A DNA stretch of 64,000 nt from Hymenobacter montanus (GTDB lineage Bacteria; Bacteroidota; Bacteroidia; Cytophagales; Hymenobacteraceae), in contig NZ_JACXAD010000028.1 in the NCBI RefSeq assembly GCF_014699115.1, positions 1 through 64,000 on the forward strand, written 5' to 3'. Both the position numbers and the translations under genes were made by a program. Under the pieces are notes generated by a model that was given only the letters and a program-made list of their open reading frames with translations, did no database searches and was not told where the DNA came from. Within the stretch, counting starts at the first letter, position 1. Every line of letters begins with the position of its first letter. Of the stretch, positions 53,839 to 62,186 are shown piece after piece.

Positions 53839-55572
53839 ATGAAAAAAATTATCTTGCTTTCGTTATGCCTGATTACGGGCTTCCTAAATTCGCTCGCTCA
53901 ATCCCCCATCTATCCTTTTAAGCCTAAGGAAAAGAAAATTATAGTTTTTCATACAATTAGTCACTGTGATTGGGCGCCGGACCTACCCGAAGCTCTTCCT
54001 TCAATGCAATCAGCAAGGCCTTATATAAATGGTCTAGTTTTTCATGTTGGCCGGGATTATGAAAGTGCTGATTTCGCATTCAATAACGAAGTCTGGACTG
54101 AAGCAAGTTTGAAGTTTAACGATTTGAGATCAATTTCCACAAAGTGGACAACCTTAACTGATAATTTTATCCTTGTTTGGGGTCATTCCCGCAATGTAAA
54201 TCCTGATTTTTATAATGACAATCTCTGGGCTCAAATAACAAGAAATGCTGAATTGACGGGGAGGGCCGTAATGACGGCTGGCTGCAAAGGCATAATGTTT
54301 GATCCTGAATTTTATTCTGCGGGTGAGACCTATAGCCCATGGTGGTTTAGCAAGTCAAATGTACGAGGTGCTCCTCCATACAGCGGAAAATCCTTTACTG
54401 AAGTGAAAGCCAAAGCACGGCAAAGAGGTAGAGAGTATGCGCGGGCATTGCAAAGGTATATGCCTAAAATTACAATCTTGACTACTTTTCTTTATGGCAG
54501 TAGCTGGGATTATTGCTATGGAAGTATAAATAATCAGCCGGCGTCTGAGTATGCGTTGCTTCCCGCATTTGCTGACGGAATGTTAGAGGCATTAAACTCA
54601 GAGAGCACTATTATAGATGGAAATGGGACGGCTTATTACATTAACAGTAGCAGGGAATACGTTGAAAACAGCGCTGCCAGTTACACCCATGTGAGGTTGG
54701 AAGCCACTCCCGCAGTGTGTGACCCAATGTTATTATCTAAGTGGAACGCGCAGGGCCAAGTAGCAATGGCTCCCTATCTGGATTTCTGCTATAACCTTTA
54801 TGATGATCAGCCTTATAGTACGCCTTTATACCAAAGTAGATGGATGAAGCATAATGTTTATAATAGCCTGTTGACAACGGATCAATACGTGTGGGTATAT
54901 ATAGAGCAAATGAATTTTTGGAACGGAGAAAATTCTCCAGTGGGGGTAAATGTAGCCGCTGATGTGAGCGAGGCAGTTGCAAAGTTTAGAAACGCAGAGC
55001 CATTGGGTTTTGATATGTATTCATTAGGTGAACAGGCTCAATTTATAACATCTCCTCGCATAACCATGACCAGCCCTGCGAATGACATGGTTATTAATGC
55101 TGCCGGGCCCATTACGCTAAGTACAACTATAGACCCTTCAAATTCAGTTTCAAGAGTCGTATTTTATGCAAATTCTTTAAGGATAGGAGAAGCAACATCC
55201 CCACCATATAGCATAACTAGGAATTTTTTGAGAGCTGATTATACTTTATTCGCCAGGCAGTTCAATACGAACGGCACGCACACTACTTCTGCTCCCGTAA
55301 ATATTTTTGCAAATAATATTGTAACCAAAACCACCAAGGGCAACGTTAATAGATTGGTGATATACCCTAACCCAGCCAAAACTAAAGTGTTTATTCCCGA
55401 AAATATTTCTAAAATTCAAAGCTGTGACATCACTTCTCTGGATGGAAGACTAGTGCAAACAGGCACTGTACAGGGCGGCGCCATTTTAGTAGAAAGCCTG
55501 AAGCCTGGGGTGTATATTATAAAACTTAAAACCGCTGCGGGAGAAAGTATGCAGCGGTTTGTAAAAGAGTAG
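53839..55572 (+). CDS. AT-rich T9SS type A protein, glycoside-hydrolase-like N-terminus
   Basis: A 577-residue exported protein with a signal peptide (MKKIILLSLCLITGFLNSLAQ). The first 400 residues have alternating hydrophobic strands and aromatic/acidic loops (ISHCDWAPDLPEAL; IMFDPEFYS) as in a TIM-barrel glycan hydrolase, but I cannot assign a family. An Ig-like domain follows (about 410-490, ITMTSPANDMV...), then the type A T9SS sorting domain (LVIYPNPAKTKVFIPEN; GVYIIKLKT). The gene is clearly richer in A and T than both neighbours, pointing to recent transfer. No enzyme activity should be assumed. Confidence 0.75.
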   Translation: MKKIILLSLCLITGFLNSLAQSPIYPFKPKEKKIIVFHTISHCDWAPDLPEALPSMQSARPYINGLVFHVGRDYESADFAFNNEVWTEASLKFNDLRSISTKWTTLTDNFILVWGHSRNVNPDFYNDNLWAQITRNAELTGRAVMTAGCKGIMFDPEFYSAGETYSPWWFSKSNVRGAPPYSGKSFTEVKAKARQRGREYARALQRYMPKITILTTFLYGSSWDYCYGSINNQPASEYALLPAFADGMLEALNSESTIIDGNGTAYYINSSREYVENSAASYTHVRLEATPAVCDPMLLSKWNAQGQVAMAPYLDFCYNLYDDQPYSTPLYQSRWMKHNVYNSLLTTDQYVWVYIEQMNFWNGENSPVGVNVAADVSEAVAKFRNAEPLGFDMYSLGEQAQFITSPRITMTSPANDMVINAAGPITLSTTIDPSNSVSRVVFYANSLRIGEATSPPYSITRNFLRADYTLFARQFNTNGTHTTSAPVNIFANNIVTKTTKGNVNRLVIYPNPAKTKVFIPENISKIQSCDITSLDGRLVQTGTVQGGAILVESLKPGVYIIKLKTAAGESMQRFVKE

Positions 55573-55605
55573 CCCTCAGTATTTTTTCTTACAACGCAGT
55601 TAAAT

Positions 55606-56841
55606 ATGAAATCAAATTTCCTCCTAACACTACTGCTGTTCGTGTCGAGCCTGCAAGCAGCTAATGCCCAGATTGATACCACGCGCGGCCGCTACTACCA
55701 GCCCATCTTCCCGGCCGTGACCGTAACGCCCAACGTCCCTTTCGGCTCCGCCCTAACGTATTCCGGCGCCACCCAAACGCTGCTGATGGATATTTACCAG
55801 CCCACGGGCGACACCGAAGCCCGGCGGCCAGTTATCATTTTTGCCCACCAGGGAGGCTTCATCACAGGCTCCCGCACCGACCGATACATGGTAGACGTAT
55901 GCACGCGGTTCGCCAAGCTGGGCTACGTCACGGCCAGCATCGAATACCGGCTGGGCTTCACGTTTACGGGTATTGCCTCCCCGGCCGATACCCCTCAGGT
56001 AGCCCGGGCCGCTATTCGGGGCATGCAGGACCTGCGCGCCGCCGTGCGCTTTTTTCGGAGAGATGCCGCTACGAACAACACCTATCGGGTTCGCCCCGAC
56101 TACATTGCCGTGGGCGGTTCGTCGGCCGGAGCTTTCGCCGCCTTGGAAGTAGGCTACCTGGATAAAGCCAGCGAAGTACCAACCTACGTAAACCTCGCGG
56201 CGCTGGGCGGCATTGAGGGCCAGAGCGGTAGTCCCGGTTACAGTAGCGCCGTGCTGGCCGTGCTCAACCTGAGCGGGGCGACGGAGCGGCCGAGCATCAT
56301 CGAAGCTGGCAATGCCCCCCTGCTCAGCGTACACGGCACGGCCGACGGCACGGTGCCGTACTTCCAAGGCCGGGTGGGGTCGCTTTTGCCACCTAAGTAC
56401 GTGTATGGCAGCGGCCGGCTTCATCCACGGGCCACGACTCTGGGCATCCGCAACACGCTGGTCAGGCTGAGCCGGGCCGGACACATTCCGTTTGAGAACA
56501 ACGCAGCTTACGCCGACACCACGTTCCGCGCCATCCGCGACTTTTTGCGGCCCATCCTGGCGCAGCCCGGCACCGTGGTTACAGCCGTGGCGCCCAGTGC
56601 AACTAAAGCTGCCCCGAGCGCGCAAGCTTACCCCGTTCCGGCCGACGACGCGGTGCACGTAGTGCTACCCGAAGCCTGGCGCCTACCACTCGAGGCGCAG
56701 CTGTTCGATATTACCGGCCGGGTGGTGCGGACCATCAACCCCAACGTCCGGGATGTGGAAGTGGTGCGCGGCGCACTGCGAGCGGGTATCTATTCCTTAA
56801 AAATCTCTGGGCAGGTGCCGGTGCGCATAGAGTTCAAATAA
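55606..56841 (+). CDS. Secreted alpha/beta-hydrolase (carboxylesterase-type) with T9SS type A domain
   Basis: A 411-residue exported protein: signal peptide (ending AANAQ), alpha/beta-hydrolase domain (about 45-325) and a C-terminal type A sorting domain (about 345-411; AYPVPADDAVHVVLP, then GIYSLKISG). The nucleophile elbow is GGSSAGAF near residue 168, the oxyanion segment is AHQGGF near 84, and the acid/His pair probably lies in HGTADGTVPY (about 245) and RAGHIPF (about 290). It is probably an esterase of polysaccharide or lipid substrates. It follows the AT-rich gene by 33 bases but has normal high-GC composition. Confidence 0.85.
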   Translation: MKSNFLLTLLLFVSSLQAANAQIDTTRGRYYQPIFPAVTVTPNVPFGSALTYSGATQTLLMDIYQPTGDTEARRPVIIFAHQGGFITGSRTDRYMVDVCTRFAKLGYVTASIEYRLGFTFTGIASPADTPQVARAAIRGMQDLRAAVRFFRRDAATNNTYRVRPDYIAVGGSSAGAFAALEVGYLDKASEVPTYVNLAALGGIEGQSGSPGYSSAVLAVLNLSGATERPSIIEAGNAPLLSVHGTADGTVPYFQGRVGSLLPPKYVYGSGRLHPRATTLGIRNTLVRLSRAGHIPFENNAAYADTTFRAIRDFLRPILAQPGTVVTAVAPSATKAAPSAQAYPVPADDAVHVVLPEAWRLPLEAQLFDITGRVVRTINPNVRDVEVVRGALRAGIYSLKISGQVPVRIEFK

Positions 56842-56851
56842 GGCCTTTTTA

Positions 56852-56911
56852 ACCCAGTAAGTAAATGGGGTAGCGACGCACAAGATGCTGTCGCTACCCC
56901 ATTTGCCTGGG
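56852..56911. terminator. Bidirectional terminator between the esterase and hom
   Basis: AAATGGGGTAGCGAC (56863-56877) pairs perfectly with 56890-56904, extended by CCCAG/CTGGG at 56852-56856 and 56907-56911. It lies between two convergent genes. Confidence 0.85.
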
Positions 56912-56918
56912 TGGCTAC

Positions 56919-58178
56919 TCAAACCAACTCAGCTGCTCTCGCGGGAGTAATGCCCGCCGCGACGGTCGGCCGGACCTCCCCCAGGCGGGCGACGAACACC
57001 CCGGCGGCCCGTAGCTCCTGGCGCCACGTCCACAGCACCTGGATGGATACGGTACCGGTGGCCTGGGGCCCGTCGGCGTCGATTAGCAGCGCTCCGGCGG
57101 GCAGCTGCAGCCAGGTTAAGGCTTCGCGCAGAATTGCCGCGTCGGCGTGGCGCAGGTAAACCTCGACTTCCAGCCCCTCGGTGAGCTGGGTTTCCGGCGC
57201 CTCGGATTGCTTGGCGTAGGCGTAGCGAAAGCCGTGTTGCAGGGCCAGCACATCGGCCAGCACGGCCGAGCCGGTGGGATGGCCACCGGCCCCGCGCCCG
57301 TGCAGAAACTGCGAGCCGGCAAATTCCGCGGCAATGACTACCCCGTTAAACTCCTGCTCCACGGCGTAAAGGGGCGACTCGGGCCCAACGAATTGCGGGG
57401 TTACCAGGGCGGCCACGGAGCCATTGGGCAAACGGTAAAGGCCGGCCACCACTTTTACCTTGCGGCCCTGAGCGGCGGCCCGCGCAATATCGACGGCGCT
57501 AATGCTTTCAATGCCAAGGTTCAGCACCTCCTCGGGGTGTAAGAACACTCCGTAGGCGTGAGCGGCCAGAATCACGGCCTTCGAGCGAGGGTCGAAAGCG
57601 CCCATGTCGAGCGAGGGGTCGGTTTCGGCGAAGCCCTGGGCCTGGGCTTCGGCCAGGGCCGGGCCATACTCCGAGCCTTGCTGGCTCATGCGCGTGAGCA
57701 CGTAGTTCGACGAGCCATTGAAAATGCCGCTCACCGACTGCAGGGGCTCGTGGCTGAAGTAGCTGTCCAGGGTGCGAATAATGGGAATGCTGCCGCACAC
57801 GGCCGCTTCGTAGAGCAGCGCGCCGCCAGAAGCTCGCTGCAAGGCCACCAGCTCCGGCAAGTGATGGGCCAGCATGGCCTTGTTAGCCGTTACTACCCGG
57901 CGGCCGTGGCGCAGGGCCGTGCTCACCAGTCGGAAGGCTTCGGCCGGGTCGTCAATCACCTCCACCAGCAGGTCCAGGTCGGGATCGGCGAGCAAATCGT
58001 CGGCGTGGAAGCAGAACCGCTCGGCCGGCAGCGTCCGGGGCTTGGCGGGGCTCTTTACCGCAATGCGCGTCACCGCCAGGCCGAGGCCCGGCTGGCGCCC
58101 CACAATGTCATAGAACCCTTGCCCCACGCAGCCAAAGCCAATGAGGCCAATGCGCAGGGGTTGTTTATCAACGTTCAT
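56919..58178 (-). CDS. hom: Homoserine dehydrogenase
   Basis: A 419-residue enzyme that reduces aspartate semialdehyde to homoserine, the precursor of methionine and threonine. It shows the Rossmann motif GLIGFGCVGQG (about 11-21), NKAMLAHH (about 119-126), YEAAVCGSIPIIRTL with the catalytic region (about 143-157) and GIFNGSSNYVLTRM. DPSLDMGAFDPRSKAVILA carries catalytic Asp/Lys residues. A short C-terminal tail follows, but I do not see a complete ACT domain. It is the last of the minus-strand methionine block, 251 bases after metX, so it may also have a promoter of its own. Confidence 0.95.
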   Translation of the reverse strand: MNVDKQPLRIGLIGFGCVGQGFYDIVGRQPGLGLAVTRIAVKSPAKPRTLPAERFCFHADDLLADPDLDLLVEVIDDPAEAFRLVSTALRHGRRVVTANKAMLAHHLPELVALQRASGGALLYEAAVCGSIPIIRTLDSYFSHEPLQSVSGIFNGSSNYVLTRMSQQGSEYGPALAEAQAQGFAETDPSLDMGAFDPRSKAVILAAHAYGVFLHPEEVLNLGIESISAVDIARAAAQGRKVKVVAGLYRLPNGSVAALVTPQFVGPESPLYAVEQEFNGVVIAAEFAGSQFLHGRGAGGHPTGSAVLADVLALQHGFRYAYAKQSEAPETQLTEGLEVEVYLRHADAAILREALTWLQLPAGALLIDADGPQATGTVSIQVLWTWRQELRAAGVFVARLGEVRPTVAAGITPARAAELV

Positions 58179-58429
58179 GTAAGCGTGTCGTTAGTAATGT
58201 AATACCGCCTGGTCCTGCTAGTCGGAACCCCTCGCGCGCCAGCCCACTGTTCCTACAATTACAATGTTTCGGGTACCGCGCTGAACACTTGGCCCAGCGA
58301 GTTCGGGACGAAACAGCTCGCCTGAGGAATAAGCCAGCTTTTCACCGCCTCACGCGAGTTGCGTCACCAACCTGGCACCAACTGCTAAGATATTGAAAAA
58401 GTACTATTAAGAGTGTTGTTGGACCTTCC

Positions 58430-59455
58430 TTAATGAACGAACGTAGGCGCGTAGAACAGCTCCAAAAAATGGGTAATGGCGGCGGTTTCCAGCAAAAACC
58501 CGTCGTGCCCGTAGCGCGAATCTAGCTCCGCGTACATCGCGCCGGGAATGTGAGCGGCCAGCTCGCGCTGCTCGCTGAGCGGAAACAACACATCGGACGT
58601 AATGCCCAGCACCAGGGTACGCGCCCCGATGCGCCCTAGCGCCGCTGGCACTCCGCCCCGGCCGCGGCCCAGGTTGTGGCTGTCCATGCTCCGGCTCAGG
58701 GCCACGTAGCTGTAGGCATCAAAGCGAGACACAAGCTTGTCGCCCTGGTAGCGCTGGTAGGTGCTGGCGCGATGCTCGAGCGGCAGCTCGTCGTCGGGGT
58801 CAGTCTGGGTTTCGACGTAGGCCGAGTAGCTGCGGTAGCTGAGCAGGGCCGTGGCGCGGGCGGCCCGCAGGCCTTCGTCGCCGCCGCCGGGCTGGCCAGC
58901 GGCGTACGTCGGGTCGGCCTCAATGGCCAGGCGCTGGGCCTCATTGAAAGCAATGCCCCAGGCCGAGTGCCGGGCGTTGGTGGCAATCACCACCAAATGG
59001 TCGAACAAGTCCGGCCGCTGCACGGCCCACTCCAGGGCCTGCTGCCCGCCCAGCGAACCTCCAATCAGGGTGTTGATATCAGTCAACCCTAACTCCTCGC
59101 GCAAGGCCTCGTGCGCCGCCACCAGGTCGCGGATGGTGAGCCGCGGAAAGTGCTGGTAGCGCGGCCGGCCCGTGGCCGGGTCGGCATCCAGCGGGCTGGT
59201 GCTGCCGTAGCACGAACCCAGCACGTTGGCGCACACCACGAACCACTCCGAGGGATCGAAGTAGCAGCCTGGCCCGAATAGGCCGGGCCACCAGCTCAAC
59301 ACGTCGGCGTTGGCCGTCAGGGCGTGGCACACCCACACCACGTTGTCGCGGTCGGCGTTGAGCTGGCCCCAGGTGCGGTAGGCCACGTGGGCACCTTTTA
59401 GGATTTGGCCGCTTTCTAGTTCGAGGTCGGGGAGAGAGAAAATTAGGTCCTGCAT
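58430..59455 (-). CDS. metX: Homoserine O-acetyltransferase
   Basis: A 341-residue alpha/beta-hydrolase-fold acyltransferase that activates homoserine for sulfhydrylation. The nucleophile elbow is IGGSLGGQQALEWA, with the catalytic Asp in ITSDVLFP and His in SRYGHDGFL. The family segments HALTANADVLSWWPG and YFDPSEWFVVCANVLGSCYG are present. The ATG at 59455 (MQDLIF) is chosen; the upstream in-frame start at 59473 would overlap the large inverted repeat. It follows metY and precedes hom. Confidence 0.95.
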   Translation of the reverse strand: MQDLIFSLPDLELESGQILKGAHVAYRTWGQLNADRDNVVWVCHALTANADVLSWWPGLFGPGCYFDPSEWFVVCANVLGSCYGSTSPLDADPATGRPRYQHFPRLTIRDLVAAHEALREELGLTDINTLIGGSLGGQQALEWAVQRPDLFDHLVVIATNARHSAWGIAFNEAQRLAIEADPTYAAGQPGGGDEGLRAARATALLSYRSYSAYVETQTDPDDELPLEHRASTYQRYQGDKLVSRFDAYSYVALSRSMDSHNLGRGRGGVPAALGRIGARTLVLGITSDVLFPLSEQRELAAHIPGAMYAELDSRYGHDGFLLETAAITHFLELFYAPTFVH

Positions 59456-59467
59456 GTTCTTTGTTGA

Positions 59468-59564
59468 TTTCACCGCAGAGGGCGCGGAAGGCTTTCGCAG
59501 AGGGAGCGCAGAGGACGTTCTTCTGCGGTCCTTCCGCGAAGCCTTCTGCGCCCTCTGCGGTGAA
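59468..59564. repeat. Large inverted repeat between metY and metX
   Basis: The two arms (about 59468-59498 and 59536-59563) are near-perfect complements of about 30 bases each, with CACCGCAGAGGGCGC as the core, one mismatch and one extra T. The inner loop repeats CGCAGAGG words. It fills the 113-base gap of an apparent operon, so it could act as an attenuator, a processing stem or a mobile repeat. CGCAGAGG-type palindromes are known as interspersed repeats in related genomes (from memory). Confidence 0.75.
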
Positions 59565-59568
59565 AAAA

Positions 59569-60948
59569 TTATACCTCCAAAGGCTGAGCGTGCTCTAATT
59601 CGGGTTCGCCGACCTCTTCGTTAGTGGTCGGCCGCGAGGCCGTGTTACCAATGGCGTCGAAGGCCCGCTGCAAATCGGCTTTGATGTCTTCGAAATGCTC
59701 GATGCCCAACGACAGACGCAACGAGGTGGGGGTAACACCAGCGGCGAGTTGCTCCTGCTCGCTCAGCTGCTGGTGAGTGGTGGCCGATGGTTGGATGATG
59801 ACCGTTTTGGCATCGCCGACATTAGCCAAGTGGCTGATGAGCTTTAAGTTGTCGATAAGCTGGGTGGCCGTCTCCTTGCTGCCCTTCACGCGGAAGGTGA
59901 GCACGCCGCCGAAGCCCCGCTTCAGGTATTTCTGCGCCAGGCCGTGGTAAGGGCTGCTGGCCAGGCCGGGGTAGTTCACGCTCTCTACCTGGGGGTGCTG
60001 CTCGAGCCAGGTGGCAATTTTCAGGGCGTTTTCCACCGTGCGCTCCACGCGCAGGCTCAGGGTTTCGAGGCCTTGCAGGAGGAGGAAGGAGTTGAATGGG
60101 CTGATGGCCGGGCCGAAGTCGCGCAGGCCTTCCACCCGCGCCCGGATGATGAAGGCGATGTTGCCGAACGGCCCGCCTTTACCGAATACGTCGTTGAAAA
60201 TCAGGCCGTGGTAGCCTTCGCTGGGCTCCGTAAACTGCGGGAATTTGCCGTTGCCGAAGTCGTACGTGCCGCCGTCCACAATTACGCCGCCGATGCTGGT
60301 GCCGTGGCCGCCAATCCACTTCGTGGCCGACTCCACCACGATGTGCGCGCCGTGCTCCAGGGGCCGAAACAGGTAGCCGCCCGCGCCGAAGGTGTTGTCC
60401 ACAATCAGCGGCAAATCATGCTTGTTGGCAATGGCCGCGATAGCCTCAAAATCCGGAATGCTGAAGCTGGGGTTGCCAATAGTTTCCAGGTAGATAGCCT
60501 TGGTTTTTTCGTCGATCAGGGCCTCGAAGCTGGCCGGGTTGTCGCCATCCGCAAAGCGAACTTCGATGCCCAGGCGCTTAAAGGCCACCTTGAACTGGTT
60601 GTAGGTGCCGCCGTAGAGGTAAGCCGTGCTCACGAAGTTGTCGCCGGCCTGCAGGATGTTGTTCAACGCGATGAACTGCGCGGCCTGGCCCGAACCGGTA
60701 GCCAGCGCGGCCACCCCGCCTTCCAACGCCGCCACGCGCTGCTCAAACACGTCGGTGGTCGGGTTCATCAACCGGGTGTAGATATTACCAAACTCCTTCA
60801 GGGCAAACAGGTTGGCTCCGTGCTCGGCGTTCTTGAATACGTAAGAAGTGGTTTGGTGAATGGGCACGGCGCGCGAGCCGGTAGTCGGATCGGGCTGCTG
60901 ACCCGCGTGGAGTTGGAGCGTTTCGAAGTGCAGGGTTTGTGCGGACAT
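59569..60948 (-). CDS. metY: O-acetylhomoserine sulfhydrylase (PLP-dependent)
   Basis: A 459-residue Cys/Met-metabolism PLP enzyme making homocysteine from O-acetylhomoserine and sulfide. The N-terminus FETLQLHAGQQPDPTTGS and SRAVPIHQTTSY are diagnostic; YTRLMNPTTDVFEQRVAALE follows. The PLP Lys is in VESATKWIGGHG (about residue 210). The C-terminus has an acidic extension (EEVGEPELEHAQ). The ORF is open upstream to 61089, but the ATG at 60948 gives the normal N-terminus. It lies 43 bases after the peroxiredoxin-like gene and should share its transcript. Confidence 0.95.
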   Translation of the reverse strand: MSAQTLHFETLQLHAGQQPDPTTGSRAVPIHQTTSYVFKNAEHGANLFALKEFGNIYTRLMNPTTDVFEQRVAALEGGVAALATGSGQAAQFIALNNILQAGDNFVSTAYLYGGTYNQFKVAFKRLGIEVRFADGDNPASFEALIDEKTKAIYLETIGNPSFSIPDFEAIAAIANKHDLPLIVDNTFGAGGYLFRPLEHGAHIVVESATKWIGGHGTSIGGVIVDGGTYDFGNGKFPQFTEPSEGYHGLIFNDVFGKGGPFGNIAFIIRARVEGLRDFGPAISPFNSFLLLQGLETLSLRVERTVENALKIATWLEQHPQVESVNYPGLASSPYHGLAQKYLKRGFGGVLTFRVKGSKETATQLIDNLKLISHLANVGDAKTVIIQPSATTHQQLSEQEQLAAGVTPTSLRLSLGIEHFEDIKADLQRAFDAIGNTASRPTTNEEVGEPELEHAQPLEV

Positions 60949-60991
60949 GAGACTGGGGTGAAAAAAGTTGAAGATTGAATTTTCTAAAGAA

Positions 60992-61651
60992 TTAGAGTTG
61001 CGCCAAGGCAGCCAGCACCAGCGCCGGGTCAGGCCGCTGCTTGAAGTTGGCCTCGGTGGCGGCCCAGGCCACGTGCCCGTCCCGGGCAATGACGAAGGTG
61101 CCCGTAAGGGGCAATTCCCCGCTGGCGTCGCCGTTGAACGCGGCCAGGTCGATGCCTACGCCATGCAGGGTTTGGTACACGGCTTCGCCCACTTGGTAGG
61201 CCAGGCCGTACTGCCGGGCCACGGCGTTGCCGGTGTCGCTGAGGACCGGGAATTGCAGGTCCTTCTCTTCCGCGGTCAACCGCGTCAGGTCCGGGGTTTG
61301 AGGCGAGATGGCCACCAGGGTAGCGCCGTGGGCGCGGAATTCTTCTAGGAACTGGTTGTAAGCCCGTAGTTGCACATTGCAGTACGGACACCAGTTGCCG
61401 CGGTAGAACACTAACACTACCGGCCCGTCGGCCAGCAACTGCGATAGCGTAACAGGGCGTCCCACAGCATCGGCCAAGGTGAAGTTGGGCGCCAGTTGGC
61501 CTACGCGTAAGCTGCGCTGGGCGAGGCCCGCCGCCTGTATGGTGGCAATGCCGGCATCGATGGTTTCGTTGGCAGCGCTGGGTAGTACGCTGGCCAGGTG
61601 CTGGGCGGTAGCATCCAGCTCTTGCTGAAAGGAAGAAGTGAGCGTTGGCAT
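60992..61651 (-). CDS. Peroxiredoxin-like (AhpC/TSA superfamily) protein
   Basis: A 219-residue thioredoxin-fold protein with the redox motif FYRGNWCPYC (CxxC, about residues 87-96), GQLAPNFTLADAVGRPVTL, and a TFVIARDGHVAWA strand near the C-terminus. The CPYC motif is more like the peroxiredoxin-like/AhpC-TSA family than a classic 2-Cys peroxiredoxin. It is the first coding gene after the control region and is probably co-transcribed with metY and metX. A role in protecting sulfur intermediates, or in reductive sulfur handling, is inference. The start at 61651 matches the family; longer ORF residues to 61792 look like leader. Confidence 0.88.
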   Translation of the reverse strand: MPTLTSSFQQELDATAQHLASVLPSAANETIDAGIATIQAAGLAQRSLRVGQLAPNFTLADAVGRPVTLSQLLADGPVVLVFYRGNWCPYCNVQLRAYNQFLEEFRAHGATLVAISPQTPDLTRLTAEEKDLQFPVLSDTGNAVARQYGLAYQVGEAVYQTLHGVGIDLAAFNGDASGELPLTGTFVIARDGHVAWAATEANFKQRPDPALVLAALAQL

Positions 61652-61746
61652 AAGGGTAGGAAAATGGAGTGAGGGGGAAATCTTGAATGGTGGGGGATAG
61701 CAGCAAGCTTTGGCTCTCGGAGTGAGTAATTTATCCTTGATCAGGA

Positions 61747-61811
61747 GCGAGCCGGCGGGCGACGGAAGAGCCAGCCGGATCCGGGGCCCCAACGCAGCCG
61801 GTTAGGCTCGC
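61747..61811 (-). promoter_or_regulatory. Mutually exclusive hairpins between the Cys-rich ORF and the peroxiredoxin gene
   Basis: On the minus strand the segment GCGAGCC (61811-61805) can pair either with GGCTC (61772-61768) or with GGCTCGC (61753-61747). The two pairings share the first strand, as in attenuators. A T run after either stem is not obvious, so a Rho-independent terminator is not shown. Confidence 0.35.
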
Positions 61812-61869
61812 CGGGGCGCCGCGGTATTCCCATAAAAGAGAAAGGGGCTGAAAGGTTAGCGGTGCTTAG

Positions 61870-62013
61870 CTAGCAGGCGCAACAACAGCACATTCGGCCC
61901 CGACAACAAGCAGCCGTCGGGGGCGCAACGCAAAAATCCATCGGCAAACCTAGTTGAGTAAGAGCAGCGGGCGCGGATGGCGACGTAACAACGAAAAAAG
62001 CGAAGTTTTTCAT
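61870..62013 (-). CDS. Cysteine-rich 47-residue peptide (candidate leader peptide)
   Basis: A short ORF starting with ATG 8 bases after the 3' strand of the riboswitch P1 stem. Residues 1-27 begin MKNFAFFVVTS and are neutral; the end reads CCRGRMCCCCAC, so seven of the last twelve residues are Cys (eight in all). Clusters of Cys codons just before a stop suit a Cys-tRNA-sensing leader peptide; a metal-binding peptide is also possible. No homologue is known to me. The ORF lies 218 bases upstream of the peroxiredoxin start, in the same direction. Confidence 0.65.
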   Translation of the reverse strand: MKNFAFFVVTSPSAPAALTQLGLPMDFCVAPPTAACCRGRMCCCCAC

Positions 62014-62021
62014 GGCACTCA

Positions 62022-62134
62022 CTTTATATGTCCCGCCGGCAGCATGGCCGGGGGTAGGAAGTGGCACCTTTCGTGCGGTCGAAGGTTGCCAGCGGGTCAG
62101 GGAGCCTAGTCTCTCGCCGCTTCTGTATAAAAAG
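62022..62134 (-). ncRNA. SAM-I (S-box) riboswitch
   Basis: Read on the minus strand the 113-base element shows the S-box core. P1 is TTTTATA/TATAAAG (one G:U pair). P2 is AGCGG...CCGCT enclosing GAG-ACTAGG-CTC with a kink-turn-like CCTGA. Next comes GCTGGCAACC, P3 (CCTTCG...CGAAAGG), then AGGTGCCA, TTCCTA and P4 (CCGGC...GCCGG). The P2 loop TAGG pairs with CCTA just after P3, where B. subtilis yitJ has CTGG/CCAG: a compensating change in the pseudoknot. It lies immediately upstream of the Cys-rich ORF and of the prx-metY-metX genes, the expected SAM-repressed context. Confidence 0.92.
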
Positions 62135-62186
62135 AATTCAACTACCCCACCGCATGCGGGGAAGTACCATTATGATGTTGGCGGGC

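Noticed and set aside
58179..58429. Possible second riboswitch upstream of hom
   Set aside because: Some GGTGCC- and GGTGAC-like words occur, but no SAM, cobalamin or other aptamer core could be assembled.
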